64,000 nucleotides of DNA from Pseudomonas sp. (lineage in GTDB: Bacteria > Pseudomonadota > Gammaproteobacteria > Pseudomonadales > Pseudomonadaceae): assembly GCA_030656145.1 (NCBI GenBank), contig JAUSOF010000067.1:62001-126000 (forward strand), written 5' to 3'. Below the pieces are notes generated by a model that saw only the letters and a program-made list of their open reading frames with translations, did no database searches and had not been told where the DNA came from. The stretch's first letter is position 1. The number at the start of each line of letters is the position of its first letter. A program made the translations under genes and the position numbers. Below are positions 12,832 through 23,719 of this stretch, in pieces.

Positions 12832-13602
12832 ATGTCGAAACGCAACACTCCGCAACGTCGTCACCGCATTCTCGCTCTGCTCGCCGAGCAGGGCGAGGTG
12901 AGTGTGGATGAGTTGGCCAAGCGTTTTGCGACATCCGAAGTGACCGTTCGCAAAGACCTCGCCGCCCTGGAAACAAACGGTCTACTGTTGCGCCGTTATG
13001 GCGGTGCGGTGTCGCTGCCGCAGGAATTAATCGGCGATGCCACCCAGCCGATTTCCAGGTACAAGCAGGCCATCGCCCGCGCCGGGGTGGCGCGCATCCG
13101 CGAACATGCGCGAATCATCATCGACAGCGGCACCACCACGGCGGCGATGATCCCCGAGCTGGCGCACAAGCCCGGGCTGGTGGTGATGACCAACTCGCTG
13201 AATGTGGCCCGCGCCCTCAGCGAACTTGAACACGAGCCGGTGCTGCTGATGACCGGCGGCACCTGGGATCCGCATTCGGAGTCCTTCCAGGGCCAGGTCG
13301 CCGAACAGGTGCTGCGTTCCTACGACTTCGACCAGTTGTTTATCGGCGCCGATGGCATCGACCTGGCCCGTGGCACCACTACTTTCAACGAGCTGCTCGG
13401 CCTGTCCCGGGTGATGGCCGAGGTGGCCCGTGAAGTGGTGGTGATGGTCGAGAGCGACAAGATCGGCCGCAAGATTCCCAACCTGGAGCTGCCCTGGAGC
13501 AGCGTCCATACCCTGATCACCGACGAGCGCCTCAGCGATGAAGTGCGTGAACAACTGACAGCGCGCGGGGTCAACCTGATCTGCGCAGCCGTAGAGCATT
13601 AA
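12832..13602 (+). CDS. glmR: DeoR-family transcriptional regulator (GlmR-type)
   Basis: 256-residue DeoR regulator. The N-terminal winged helix ([39 protein letters not shown]) is followed by a sugar-phosphate-sensing DeoR C domain with [10 protein letters not shown] and [18 protein letters not shown]. In Pseudomonas the DeoR gene between glmU and glmS is known as glmR, which is the reason for the symbol. A TTTCG/CGAAA palindrome precedes it and glmS begins 14 bases downstream, so it probably senses amino-sugar phosphates and controls itself and glmS. Confidence 0.9.
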   Translation: MSKRNTPQRRHRILALLAEQGEVSVDELAKRFATSEVTVRKDLAALETNGLLLRRYGGAVSLPQELIGDATQPISRYKQAIARAGVARIREHARIIIDSGTTTAAMIPELAHKPGLVVMTNSLNVARALSELEHEPVLLMTGGTWDPHSESFQGQVAEQVLRSYDFDQLFIGADGIDLARGTTTFNELLGLSRVMAEVAREVVVMVESDKIGRKIPNLELPWSSVHTLITDERLSDEVREQLTARGVNLICAAVEH

Positions 13603-13616
13603 CAAGGAGCAAGACT

Positions 13617-15467
<1,851 letters not shown>

Positions 15468-15703
15468 AAGCGCCATGAGTCCGGCGGGTGTGCCCGGTTG
15501 TATGCGGTGGGTTTGGCCTGCGCCGCGGCAGCCTGGCAGTTTCGCCTGCCGCTACTGCCTGCCCATCTGATGGTGCGCCTGCCCCTGGCGAGCGCACCAC
15601 TCAGTAAGGTTTCTGCGCCAATGCTATGGCTATGCTCGCGATCCGAGCGCCGGGATGGCTATTGTGGATAACCTCGGCAAGCTTGATCCCAGCCCATATC
15701 GCT

Positions 15704-16459
15704 TCAGGCGTCCGACGACCTGAACAGATGCCGATGCTCGGCGTTGTACAGCGCCGAGTCGGCGAACTGTTCGGCGTGCAGTACGCGGCCGACGAGGATC
15801 AGTGCGGTGCGGCGAAAGCCCTTGGTGCGTACCTGCTCCTCGATAGTGGCGAGGGTGCCGCTGACCCAGTCCTGATCCGGCCAGCTGGCGCGATGGACCA
15901 CGGCAATCGGGCAATCCGCGCCGTAATGCGGCAGCAGCTCACTGACGATCTTGCTCAGGTGCACCACGCCCAGGTGGATGGCCATGGTCGCGCCATGGCG
16001 AGCCAGGTCGCCCAATGCCTCGCCCTCGGGCATATTCGATTTGCTCGCGTAGCGGGTCAGAATCAGTGTCTGCGACACCTCGGGCAGGGTCAGCTCGCTT
16101 TCCAGCAGGGCGGCGCAGGCGGCGGTGGCGGTGACGCCGGGGATGATCTCAAAGGCAATCTCCAGCCGGCGCAGATGGCGAATCTGCTCGCCAATCGCGC
16201 CATACAGCGACGGGTCGCCGGAGTGCACGCGGGCCACGTCCTGGCCCTTTTCGTGGGCCTGGCGAATTAACTCGATGATTTCATCCAGGTGCAGCTCGGC
16301 GGTGTTGATCACCTGTTCAGCGCTGTGACCTTCGAGCACCGCTGCCGGCACCAGTGAGCCGGCGTAGAGAATCACCGGGCAGCTGCGCAACAGGCGCTGG
16401 CCCTTGACGGTGATCAGCTCGGGGTCGCCGGGGCCGGCGCCGATAAAGTAGACGGTCAT
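15704..16459 (-). CDS. cobM: Precorrin-4 C11-methyltransferase CobM
   Basis: SAM-dependent methyltransferase adding the C11 methyl group in the aerobic cobalamin pathway. The 251 residues match the tetrapyrrole methylase fold: [18 protein letters not shown] (SAM loop) at the N-terminus, VARVHSGDPSLYGAIGEQ in the middle, then FEIIPGVTATAACAALLE. The start is ATG on the minus strand at 16459. Lying downstream of cobE on the same strand, it is convergent with glmS. Confidence 0.96.
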   Translation of the reverse strand: MTVYFIGAGPGDPELITVKGQRLLRSCPVILYAGSLVPAAVLEGHSAEQVINTAELHLDEIIELIRQAHEKGQDVARVHSGDPSLYGAIGEQIRHLRRLEIAFEIIPGVTATAACAALLESELTLPEVSQTLILTRYASKSNMPEGEALGDLARHGATMAIHLGVVHLSKIVSELLPHYGADCPIAVVHRASWPDQDWVSGTLATIEEQVRTKGFRRTALILVGRVLHAEQFADSALYNAEHRHLFRSSDA

Positions 16460-16500
16460 GCACTGTCCTTTTTTGCTAACGGGGCGCTAGTCATAGCCCC

Positions 16501-16959
16501 TCATCCCAACCCTCTCCCAGAGGGAGAGGGGGCTTGTAATGCGGCCAGGGCGCAGGTGGCGCTGGCGTTGCGGGTTTTATCGCCAAGCAAACGGGCCGGG
16601 TGACTGCCCAGTTGTTCGGCCAGGGCCAGGGCACAGGGTTCGGCCACTGCCGGGCTGCCGGTGGCGGCCAGGGTGTGGGGCGAACCATGGACCAGATGCT
16701 GATAGGTCAGCAGTTCGGCTGCGCTAAAGCAGTTCAACTGCAGGCCGAGGCGCTCGGCCAATATCAGCAGCCCCGGCTCGCCGCGTTTATGCGTAATGCT
16801 GGCCAGCCCCGCCAGGTTATCCACAGTCAGGCCATGGGCCTGCAGGCTGTGCAGCAGCAGGGTGGATAAGTCTTCCACGCTGCAGCCGCTGCGGCAGCCC
16901 AGCCCGGCGACCACCTGAATGGCGGCGGCGGGACGAGTATCGGCAGGGCTGGGCATCAT
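16501..16959 (-). CDS. cobE: Cobalamin biosynthesis protein CobE (CbiG C-terminal domain family)
   Basis: Small protein of the CobE/CbiG_C family; in the aerobic pathway CobE is required, but its exact role is not settled. From the ATG at 16959 the product is about 152 residues: VVAGLGCRSGCSVEDLSTLLLHSL at the N-terminus is the family signature, with LASITHKRGEPGLLILAERLGL after it and SPAVAEPCAL further on. The frame is open upstream to 17073 but that extension is arginine-rich and non-conserved in appearance; ATG codons at 16959 and 16956 are both possible. It is divergent from the riboswitch that starts about 100 bases away. Confidence 0.85.
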   Translation of the reverse strand: MMPSPADTRPAAAIQVVAGLGCRSGCSVEDLSTLLLHSLQAHGLTVDNLAGLASITHKRGEPGLLILAERLGLQLNCFSAAELLTYQHLVHGSPHTLAATGSPAVAEPCALALAEQLGSHPARLLGDKTRNASATCALAALQAPSPSGRGLG

Positions 16960-17059
16960 CAAGGGCGCTCGGTGTGTGCGGCGGCGTAGCTCAACATGGC
17001 GGCTTGTAATGGTCAACCGTGATTGACCGGCCGCCGTGGCCTGCGTAGCCTTGTCGCGT

Positions 17060-17265
17060 TCGAGGTTCTGCACCCACAGGGGTGCAGCTAAGAGGGAACA
17101 AGGTTATGCCTTGGCTGCCCCCGCAACTGTAAACGACTCGTTCCCTTGCGTTGTTCTGCCGCTCAAGCGCTGCAGCACAACAGCCACTGCGTCAGCGCGG
17201 GAAGGCGAAGGGATTAGCCGGCGTATTTACGCCAGCCCGGTCGTGAGCCAGGAGACCTGCCTCGT
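17060..17265 (+). promoter_or_regulatory. Cobalamin (AdoCbl) riboswitch upstream of cobW
   Basis: Conserved core elements are present in order: CTAAGAGGGAA, then GGCTGCCCCCGCAACTGTAA (near 17113-17132), and the B12 box AGCCAGGAGACCTGCC (17247-17262). CGAG at 17061 can pair with CTCG at 17261 to close P1. It should reduce expression of the downstream cob genes when cobalamin is abundant. The following 289 bases to cobW (17266-17554) hold no gene. Confidence 0.93.
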
Positions 17266-17554
17266 CACGTTTTCGACAACCGGGCGGGGTGATCCGGTGG
17301 TGTTGGCTGACGCCTCTAGGAGTCTGTCAGGCTGAGGACTGTCCTACTGCGGAAAAGTCGGATTTGCTCAGTTTTGCTGCTATTTATCGTTAAATAGCGC
17401 GCTTTTCGCGGGGCGGCCTCCCTCCTCGAACGAGCAGCAGAACTGACTCAAACCGATTTCCCTCACTACCGACACCTAAGCCCGATTGGCTCCAAGCCGT
17501 CATGTCTGTGCCGCCTCCTGCTCGTCTTTCTTTCGACGCCATGCAGGACTCGCC

Positions 17555-18607
17555 ATGCAAACCCTCGCCAAACTTCCCGTCACCATCGTCACCGGCTTTC
17601 TCGGCGCCGGCAAAACCACCTTGCTGCGCCATATGCTGAGTAACGCTGGGGGCAGGCGCATTGCGGTGATCGTCAACGAGTTCGGCGAGCTGGGCATCGA
17701 CGGCGAAATTCTCAAGCAATGTTCCATCGGTTGCAGCGAAGAAGAAGCCAACGGCCGTATCTTCGAGCTGGCCAACGGCTGCCTGTGCTGCACCGTGCAG
17801 GAAGAATTCTTCCCGGTGATGCGCGAGCTGGTGGCGCGGCGCGGCGAGCTGGACCATATCCTGATTGAAACCTCCGGCCTGGCCCTGCCCAAGCCGCTGG
17901 TGCAGGCCTTTAACTGGCCGGAAATCCGCAACGCCTGCACCGTGGATGCAGTCATCACCGTGGTCGACAGCCCGGCCGTGGCCGCCGGCACCTTCGCCGC
18001 CTTCCCCGAGCAGGTCGATGCGCAGCGCAAACTCGACCCCAATCTGGATCACGAGTCGCCGCTGCATGAGCTGTTCGCCGACCAGCTGGCCAGCGCCGAC
18101 CTGGTGATCCTTAACAAGGCCGACCTGCTCGACGTCGCCGCCCTGGCTGCGGTGCGTGCCGAAGTCAGCGAGGAGCTGCCGCCAGCGGTCAAGGTCATCG
18201 AAGCCCATGGCGGTGAGCTGCCGCTGGACGTATTGCTGGGCCTTAACTGCGAGACCGAGCTGCATATCGATGCCCGCAAGACCCACCATGACCTGGAAGG
18301 GCATGAAGAGCACGATCATGACGAATTCGATTCGTTCCACGTGGAACTACCGGAAACCGAGGAGGCTACTCTGCTGCAGGCGCTGAAAAATGCGGTCGGT
18401 AGCCACGGCATTCTGCGGATCAAGGGCTTCGCAGCGATTCCCGGCAAACCGATGCGTCTGCTGCTGCAAGGCGTCGGCCAGCGTTTCGATAAACACTTCG
18501 ACCGCGCCTGGCAGGCCGATGAGCCGCGTATTACCCGCCTGGTGGTGATTGGCCAGACCCTGGATCAGGCGGTTATCAGCCGTGAATTACAGGCGGCATT
18601 GGCGTGA
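17555..18607 (+). CDS. cobW: Cobalamin biosynthesis GTPase CobW
   Basis: G3E-family GTPase thought to deliver cobalt for the CobN chelatase. The ATG at 17555 gives MQTLAKLPVTIVTGFLGAGKTTLL (350 residues) with the Walker A motif near residues 14-21. Other landmarks are the metal-binding GCLCC, ILNKADLLD (guanine recognition) and a histidine-rich loop HHDLEGHEEHDHDEFD before the C-terminal domain. The 14-bp palindrome GTTCCACGTGGAAC lies in its coding sequence right after that loop (codons for S-F-H-V-E-L). It is the first gene after the riboswitch. Confidence 0.95.
   Translation: MQTLAKLPVTIVTGFLGAGKTTLLRHMLSNAGGRRIAVIVNEFGELGIDGEILKQCSIGCSEEEANGRIFELANGCLCCTVQEEFFPVMRELVARRGELDHILIETSGLALPKPLVQAFNWPEIRNACTVDAVITVVDSPAVAAGTFAAFPEQVDAQRKLDPNLDHESPLHELFADQLASADLVILNKADLLDVAALAAVRAEVSEELPPAVKVIEAHGGELPLDVLLGLNCETELHIDARKTHHDLEGHEEHDHDEFDSFHVELPETEEATLLQALKNAVGSHGILRIKGFAAIPGKPMRLLLQGVGQRFDKHFDRAWQADEPRITRLVVIGQTLDQAVISRELQAALA
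18334..18347. promoter_or_regulatory. Candidate parS centromere site inside cobW
   Basis: GTTCCACGTGGAAC is a perfect 14-bp palindrome matching the core of Pseudomonas parS (TGTTCCACGTGGAACA), with C and T at the two outer positions. The ParB gene is 14.5 kb upstream in the same window. I found no second match elsewhere in the window. Confidence 0.75.
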
Positions 18608-18608
18608 A

Positions 18609-18640
18609 TAGGTTGATCGCCAGCAAGCTGGCTCCTACAG
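18609..18640. repeat. REP-like palindrome (GATCGCCAGCAAGCTGGCTCCTACA)
   Basis: Imperfect palindrome GCCAGCAAGCTGGC directly after cobW. The same phrase occurs in the opposite orientation near 62030-62051, so it is a dispersed repeat of the common Pseudomonas REP type. Confidence 0.6.
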
Positions 18641-18716
18641 GTGCATACGTGCGTGGAGTGGTCAGTATGCTGCGGTCTGGCGTCTTGGCGATGCTTTGCA
18701 TGGGCATCGGCTAATC

Positions 18717-21700
18717 ATGCATCTATTACGCACCCAGCCCGGCAGCCAGCTACCGGCCGACAGCATCGCCGACCTCGGCCAGACCCCGGCTGAGCTGGTG
18801 ATTCTGTGCACCGGCGACTCGCAGTTGTCGCTCTTGGCTGAGGTGGCGCGGCAGCTGCCGGCGGATTACCCGAGCCTGCGCCTGGCCAGCCCGGCGCAGC
18901 TGAGCAATCACGCCTCGGTGGATCTGTATGTCGAGCAGGTGCTGCAGCACGCCAAGGTCATCCTGATTGCCGTGCACGGTGGCGTCAGTTACTGGCGCTA
19001 CGGCATCGAGCGCCTGGTCGAACTGGCCGAGCGCGGCGCGCGGGTGGTCATGGTGCCGGGTTGCGACAACCCCGATCCGGAGCTGATGGCCCTGAGCAAC
19101 GTACCAGTGGCCGAGGCCCAGCGGCTCTGGCAATTTCTGCGTCAGGGCGGCGCGGGCAATGCGCTGCAGCTGTTTAACTGCATCGCCAGCCACTGGTTGC
19201 AGCGTGACTATGTCTGGGTAGAACCGCAGCCGCTGCCGCGCGTGGGCCTGTATCACCCGCAGCTGAGCAACCCGAGCCTGGCCGATTGGCAAGCCAGCTG
19301 GCAGGCCGATGCGCCGGTGGCGGCGCTGTTGTTCTACCGCACCCAGGTGCAGGCGGCGAATACCGGGTTTATCGATGTGTTCTGTCAGCGCCTGCAGGCC
19401 CAGGGTCTTAATCCGCTGCCGATTGCCGTGGCCAGCCTCAAGGAGGCGGCCTGCCTGGCCCAGGTCGAGGACTGGCTGGATCAAGCCGATGCCCGCCTGA
19501 TTATCAACACCACGGCCTTCGCTTTGTCTAATCCCGAAGCACCGAGCGCACGGCCTTTCCGCCGCGATATCCCGGTGCTGCAGGCCATCTGCGCGCTGGA
19601 TAACCATGAGCAGTGGCAAGCCAATGTCCAGGGCCTGGGTTCCCGCGACCTGGCCATGCATATCGTGCTGCCCGAGCTGGATGGCCGCCTGATTACCCAG
19701 CCGATCAGCTTCAAGGGCCTGGCCTGGCGCAGCGAGCGTAGCCAGAGTGATGTGGTCTGTTACCAGCCCAACCTGCCGGGGATGGATTTTGTCGCCGAAC
19801 TGGCGCGCAACTGGATGGCCCTGGCGCGCAAAAGCAACGCCGATAAGCGCGTTGCCCTGATCCTCGCCAACTACCCGACCCGCGATGGGCGTATCGGCAA
19901 TGGCGTCGGCCTGGACACCCCGGCGGCGGCGCTGAATATTCTTGAGGCGCTGCAACAGCAGGGCTACCCAGTCGCAGGCCTGCCTGACAGCGGCACCGCG
20001 CTGATCCATCAGCTGCTCGGCGGCGTGACCAACGATCTGGACAGACTCGACGCGCGGCCCTGCGCCCAGAGCCTGGCGCTGGAGGAGTATTTGGCGTTCT
20101 TCCACAGCCTGCCGCAAGCCAACCAGCAAGCAGTGCGCGAGCGCTGGGGCGAGCCGCAGAGTGATCCGATGTTCCGCGGCGGCCGGCTGATGATCGCCGG
20201 TCTGCGCTTCGGCCTGACCTTTGTCGGCATCCAGCCGGCGCGCGGTTATCAGCTGGATGCGGCGGCGGTGTACCACGACCCGGATCTGGTGCCGCCGCAC
20301 GGCTACCTGGCGTTCTACTGTTGGCTGCGCCAGGCCTTTGCCTGTGACGCGGTGATCCACGTCGGCAAGCACGGCAACCTGGAGTGGCTGCCGGGCAAGA
20401 GCGTCGGCCTGTCCGCGCAGTGCTGGCCGAGTGCGATTCTCGGCCCGCTGCCGAATATCTATCCGTTTATCGTCAACGATCCGGGCGAGGGCGCGCAGGC
20501 CAAGCGGCGTACCCAGGCGGTGATTATCGACCACCTGATGCCGCCGCTGACCCGCGCCGAAAGCTACGGCCCGCTGCGCGATCTGGAGCGCCTGGCCGAC
20601 GAATACTACGACGCCAGCCAGCTCGACCAGCGCCGCGCCGCCGAGCTGCGCGGCGAGATTCTGCTCAAGGTGCGCGAAGCCAGCCTCGACCGTGAGCTGG
20701 GCCTGCAACTGAATGAAGACCCCAATAGCTGGCTGCCGCAGCTGGATGCCTACCTGTGCGACTTGAAGGAATCGCAGATCCGCGATGGCCTGCATGTATT
20801 TGGCGAATCGCCGGCCGGCAGCCTGCGTCGCGACACCCTGCTGGCGCTGCTGCGCATTCCCCGTGGCGACGGCCAGGGCGGCAACGCCAGCCTGCTGCGC
20901 GCCCTGGCCCGCGACCTGGAACTGGACTTCGACCCGCTCGACTGCGAGATGGCTGCACCCTGGTTGGGCCCGCGCCCGGCGCTGTTGCAGAGCCTGAGCG
21001 ATGACAGCTGGCGCACTGCCGGCGATACCCGCGAGCGCCTGGAACTGTTGGCCTTGCAGCTAATTGAAACTACGGATCTCGCAGCCGTTGGCGCAGAAAG
21101 TAGCCAGGTGTTGCAACGCCTGCGTGAGCAGATCGCGCCGCTGCTGGATGCTTGCGGCCCGGCAGAAATGCACGGCTTGCTCGATGCCCTGAACGGGCGC
21201 TTTGTTCCGGCCGGGCCGAGCGGTGCGCCGAGTCGCGGGCGTCTCGATGTGCTGCCCACCGGGCGCAATTTCTACAGCGTCGATGTGCGTAACCTGCCGA
21301 CCCCGACCGCCTGGCGCATCGGCGTACAGGCGGCGGATCGCCTGCTGGAGCGGCACCTGCAGGACCACGGTGACCACCTGCGTCAGCTCGGCCTGTCGAT
21401 GTGGGGCACGGCGACCATGCGCACCGGCGGCGATGATATGGCCCAGGCTTTGGCGCTGATGGGTGTGCGCCCGGTGTGGCAGGCCGGCAGCCAGCGGGTC
21501 GAGCGTTTCGAGGTGCTGCCGCTGGCGCAGCTCGGCCGCCCGCGGGTGGACGTGACCCTGCGGGTGTCCGGGTTCTTTCGCGATGCCTTTAGCAACCTGA
21601 TTCGCCTGTTTGATGACGCGGTGCAGGCGGTGGTTGATCTCGATGAACCAGAAGACATGAACCCGCTGTCGGCACGGGTCTGGCGCGAATCCCTGACCCT

Positions 21701-22451
21701 GCAGGACGGCGGCCTGGACGAACACGAAGCACGCAAGCAGGCCGGCTGGCGGGTATTCGGCTCCAAGCCGGGGGCCTACGGTGCCGGTGTGCAGAACGCC
21801 ATCGACCAGCGCCTGTGGCAAACCCGCGCGGACCTCGCCGAGGTCTACCTGAACTGGGGCGGCTACGCCTACGGCGCGCACAGCGAAGGGACCCCGGCGC
21901 GTGCGCAGTTTGCCGAGCGCCTGGAGCAGATGCAGGCGGTGCTGCACAACCAGGACAACCGTGAGCACGACATCCTCGACTCCAATGATTACTACCAGTT
22001 TCAGGGCGGCATGCTCGCGGCGGTGGAAACCCTGCGCGGGGCCAAGGTGGCCAGCTATCACGGCGACAACAGCCAGCCCGACAACCCGCGCATCCGCACC
22101 CTCAAGGAAGAGCTCAATCGCGTGGTACGCGCCCGCGCAGCCAATCCCAAGTGGATCGACGGCATGAAGCGCCACGGCTACAAAGGCGCGTTCGAGCTGG
22201 CGGCGACCATCGACTACCTGTTCGCCTTCGACGCCACCAGCGAGCTGGTCGACGACCACCAGTACGCGCTGCTCACCGATGCCTATTTGCTCGATAAAAG
22301 CACACACGACTTTATCCAGCAGCACAACCCCGGCGCCCTGCAGGACATCCTCGAACGTCTGCTCGAAGCTCAGCAACGCGGCCTTTGGCAGGAACCGGGC
22401 GAGTACCGCGAAGCCCTGGAAAATCTGCTGATTGATAGTGAGGAAGCATGA
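18717..22451 (+). CDS. cobN: Cobaltochelatase large subunit CobN
   Basis: Large subunit of the ATP-dependent cobalt chelatase that inserts Co2+ into hydrogenobyrinate a,c-diamide. The ATG at 18717 gives MHLLRTQPGSQLPADS (1,244 residues), normal for CobN; an in-frame ATG 21 bases upstream is less likely. Family blocks include HVGKHGNLEWLPGKSVGLS, FIVNDPGEGAQAKRR, GRNFYSVDVRNLPT and NDYYQFQGGMLAAVE. No cobS or cobT is in the window; the AAA+ partners are the chlI/chlD-type gene that follows. Confidence 0.97.
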   Translation: MHLLRTQPGSQLPADSIADLGQTPAELVILCTGDSQLSLLAEVARQLPADYPSLRLASPAQLSNHASVDLYVEQVLQHAKVILIAVHGGVSYWRYGIERLVELAERGARVVMVPGCDNPDPELMALSNVPVAEAQRLWQFLRQGGAGNALQLFNCIASHWLQRDYVWVEPQPLPRVGLYHPQLSNPSLADWQASWQADAPVAALLFYRTQVQAANTGFIDVFCQRLQAQGLNPLPIAVASLKEAACLAQVEDWLDQADARLIINTTAFALSNPEAPSARPFRRDIPVLQAICALDNHEQWQANVQGLGSRDLAMHIVLPELDGRLITQPISFKGLAWRSERSQSDVVCYQPNLPGMDFVAELARNWMALARKSNADKRVALILANYPTRDGRIGNGVGLDTPAAALNILEALQQQGYPVAGLPDSGTALIHQLLGGVTNDLDRLDARPCAQSLALEEYLAFFHSLPQANQQAVRERWGEPQSDPMFRGGRLMIAGLRFGLTFVGIQPARGYQLDAAAVYHDPDLVPPHGYLAFYCWLRQAFACDAVIHVGKHGNLEWLPGKSVGLSAQCWPSAILGPLPNIYPFIVNDPGEGAQAKRRTQAVIIDHLMPPLTRAESYGPLRDLERLADEYYDASQLDQRRAAELRGEILLKVREASLDRELGLQLNEDPNSWLPQLDAYLCDLKESQIRDGLHVFGESPAGSLRRDTLLALLRIPRGDGQGGNASLLRALARDLELDFDPLDCEMAAPWLGPRPALLQSLSDDSWRTAGDTRERLELLALQLIETTDLAAVGAESSQVLQRLREQIAPLLDACGPAEMHGLLDALNGRFVPAGPSGAPSRGRLDVLPTGRNFYSVDVRNLPTPTAWRIGVQAADRLLERHLQDHGDHLRQLGLSMWGTATMRTGGDDMAQALALMGVRPVWQAGSQRVERFEVLPLAQLGRPRVDVTLRVSGFFRDAFSNLIRLFDDAVQAVVDLDEPEDMNPLSARVWRESLTLQDGGLDEHEARKQAGWRVFGSKPGAYGAGVQNAIDQRLWQTRADLAEVYLNWGGYAYGAHSEGTPARAQFAERLEQMQAVLHNQDNREHDILDSNDYYQFQGGMLAAVETLRGAKVASYHGDNSQPDNPRIRTLKEELNRVVRARAANPKWIDGMKRHGYKGAFELAATIDYLFAFDATSELVDDHQYALLTDAYLLDKSTHDFIQQHNPGALQDILERLLEAQQRGLWQEPGEYREALENLLIDSEEA

Positions 22452-22465
22452 ACCGACGCGTTCCC

Positions 22466-22645
22466 GTAGGGTGGGTTAGCCGCATGCTGCGGTTGCCGTT
22501 CAACCCACAGAATTCGACGCGGCGTAACCCACCGTGGGCGCAACGCGTGCTATCGCCTGGTGGGTTACGCGCCGCGCCACCATCGCATGTGGATTCTCGG
22601 CCGGCGTTCTGCGTCGCTAACCTGCGCGGCCCGACCCACCCTATG
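22466..22645. repeat. Composite palindromic repeat between cobN and the chlI-like gene
   Basis: The 216-base gap is almost filled by a repeat that opens GTAGGGTGGGTTAGCCGC and closes GCGCGGCCCGACCCACCCTA, with internal GGTGGGTTACGCGCC phrases. It belongs with the other GTAGG...CCTAC palindromes in the window. The repeat therefore lies inside a presumed operon. Confidence 0.65.
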
Positions 22646-22667
22646 TTTTCCCGAACGGATCACGCCC

Positions 22668-23684
22668 ATGACCGATAGTCACTTCCCCCTCGCCGCCGTA
22701 GTCGCCGCCGATGACCTGAAACTGGCGCTGTGCCTGGCGGCCATCGACCCGGCGATTGGCGGCGTGCTGATCGAAGGGCCGCGCGGTATGGCCAAATCGA
22801 CCCTGGCTCGCGGCCTGGCCGATCTACTGGCCAGCGGCACCTTCGTCACCCTGCCGCTGGGTGCCAGTGAGGAGCGCATCGTCGGCACCCTCGATCTCGA
22901 CGCCGCGCTGGGCGAGGGCCGCGCGCAGTTTTCCCCCGGCTTGCTGGCCAAGGCCAATGGCGGCGTGCTCTATGTCGATGAGGTCAATCTGCTGCCCGAT
23001 CATCTGGTCGACCTGCTGCTGGATGCTGCCGCCAGCGGGGTCAACCATATCGAGCGCGACGGCATCTCCCACCGGCATGCCGCGCGTTTTGTACTGATCG
23101 GCACCATGAACGCCGAGGAGGGCGAACTACGCCCGCAACTGCTGGATCGCTTCGGCCTTAATCTGGCCCTGGACACCCAGCCGCAACCGGCCCAGCGTGC
23201 CGAGATCGTCCGTCGCCGCCTGGCCTTCGATGCCGACCCGCAGGCCTTTCTTGAGCGCTGGCAGGCGCAGCAGGACGAGCTGCGCAAACGCTGCCAAAGT
23301 GCCCGTGAGCGCCTGATGGCGATTCCATTAGACGACGCCGCTTTGGAGCAGATCAGCCAGCGCTGCTTCGCCGCCGCCGTCGATGGCCTGCGTGCCGATC
23401 TGGTCTGGCTGCGCGCCGCCCGTGCCCATGCCGCCTGGCGTGGTGCTGAACAGATTGAGCCTGTGGATATCGACGCGGTGGAAGACTTCGTGCTGCGTCA
23501 CCGCCGCCGGCACAGTCCGCCGCCTGCCGCGCAACCGCCGCAGCCGCAAGCGCAACCCGACAACAGCGCCGCCAGTGAGCAGCCACAAGCGCCGCAAGGC
23601 GAAGGCCAGTGGGGCGAATTACCCGCCCAAGTGCAAAGCCTCGGCGTGCGGCGTGAACCGCCAGGCTTCGCAAAAAAGCCCTAG
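22668..23684 (+). CDS. Cobaltochelatase AAA+ small subunit, ChlI-type; 0-frame product of a chlID gene with -1 frameshift signal
   Basis: MoxR/ChlI-type AAA+ ATPase expected to power CobN. ATG at 22668 (MTDSHFPLAAVVAADDLKLA; 338 residues). Walker A GPRGMAKST is at about residues 39-47, LYVDEVNLLPDHLVDLLLDAAA is the Walker B region, and IGTMNAEEGELRPQLLDRFGL covers sensor and arginine-finger regions. The tail from about residue 280 is a Pro/Gln-rich linker of the kind that joins the ATPase and VWA halves of ChlD, and ends FAKKP-stop. The AAA AAG codons before the stop form a slippery heptamer (A AAA AAG), so part of the ribosomes probably shift to -1 and make a 568-residue ChlD-like protein. 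Confidence 0.93.
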   Translation: MTDSHFPLAAVVAADDLKLALCLAAIDPAIGGVLIEGPRGMAKSTLARGLADLLASGTFVTLPLGASEERIVGTLDLDAALGEGRAQFSPGLLAKANGGVLYVDEVNLLPDHLVDLLLDAAASGVNHIERDGISHRHAARFVLIGTMNAEEGELRPQLLDRFGLNLALDTQPQPAQRAEIVRRRLAFDADPQAFLERWQAQQDELRKRCQSARERLMAIPLDDAALEQISQRCFAAAVDGLRADLVWLRAARAHAAWRGAEQIEPVDIDAVEDFVLRHRRRHSPPPAAQPPQPQAQPDNSAASEQPQAPQGEGQWGELPAQVQSLGVRREPPGFAKKP

Positions 23685-23719
23685 GCATCCGCCCGCGCAC
23701 AGCCCCAGGCGCGGATGCC
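23672..23719 (+). promoter_or_regulatory. Probable programmed -1 ribosomal frameshift signal
   Basis: Slippery heptamer A AAA AAG at 23672-23678 (0-frame codons GCA AAA AAG CCC TAG). After a 5-base spacer comes a perfect 9-bp stem: GGCATCCGC (23684-23692) with GCGGATGCC (23711-23719), loop 18 bases. The -1 frame then stays open to 24373. Confidence 0.8.

Noticed and set aside
13603-13616. glmS ribozyme
   Set aside because: The leader between glmR and glmS is only 14 bases; the ribozyme is not expected in Gram-negative bacteria.
18750-20795. 681-codon minus-strand frame opposite cobN
   Set aside because: Antisense shadow; cobN on the plus strand is certain.
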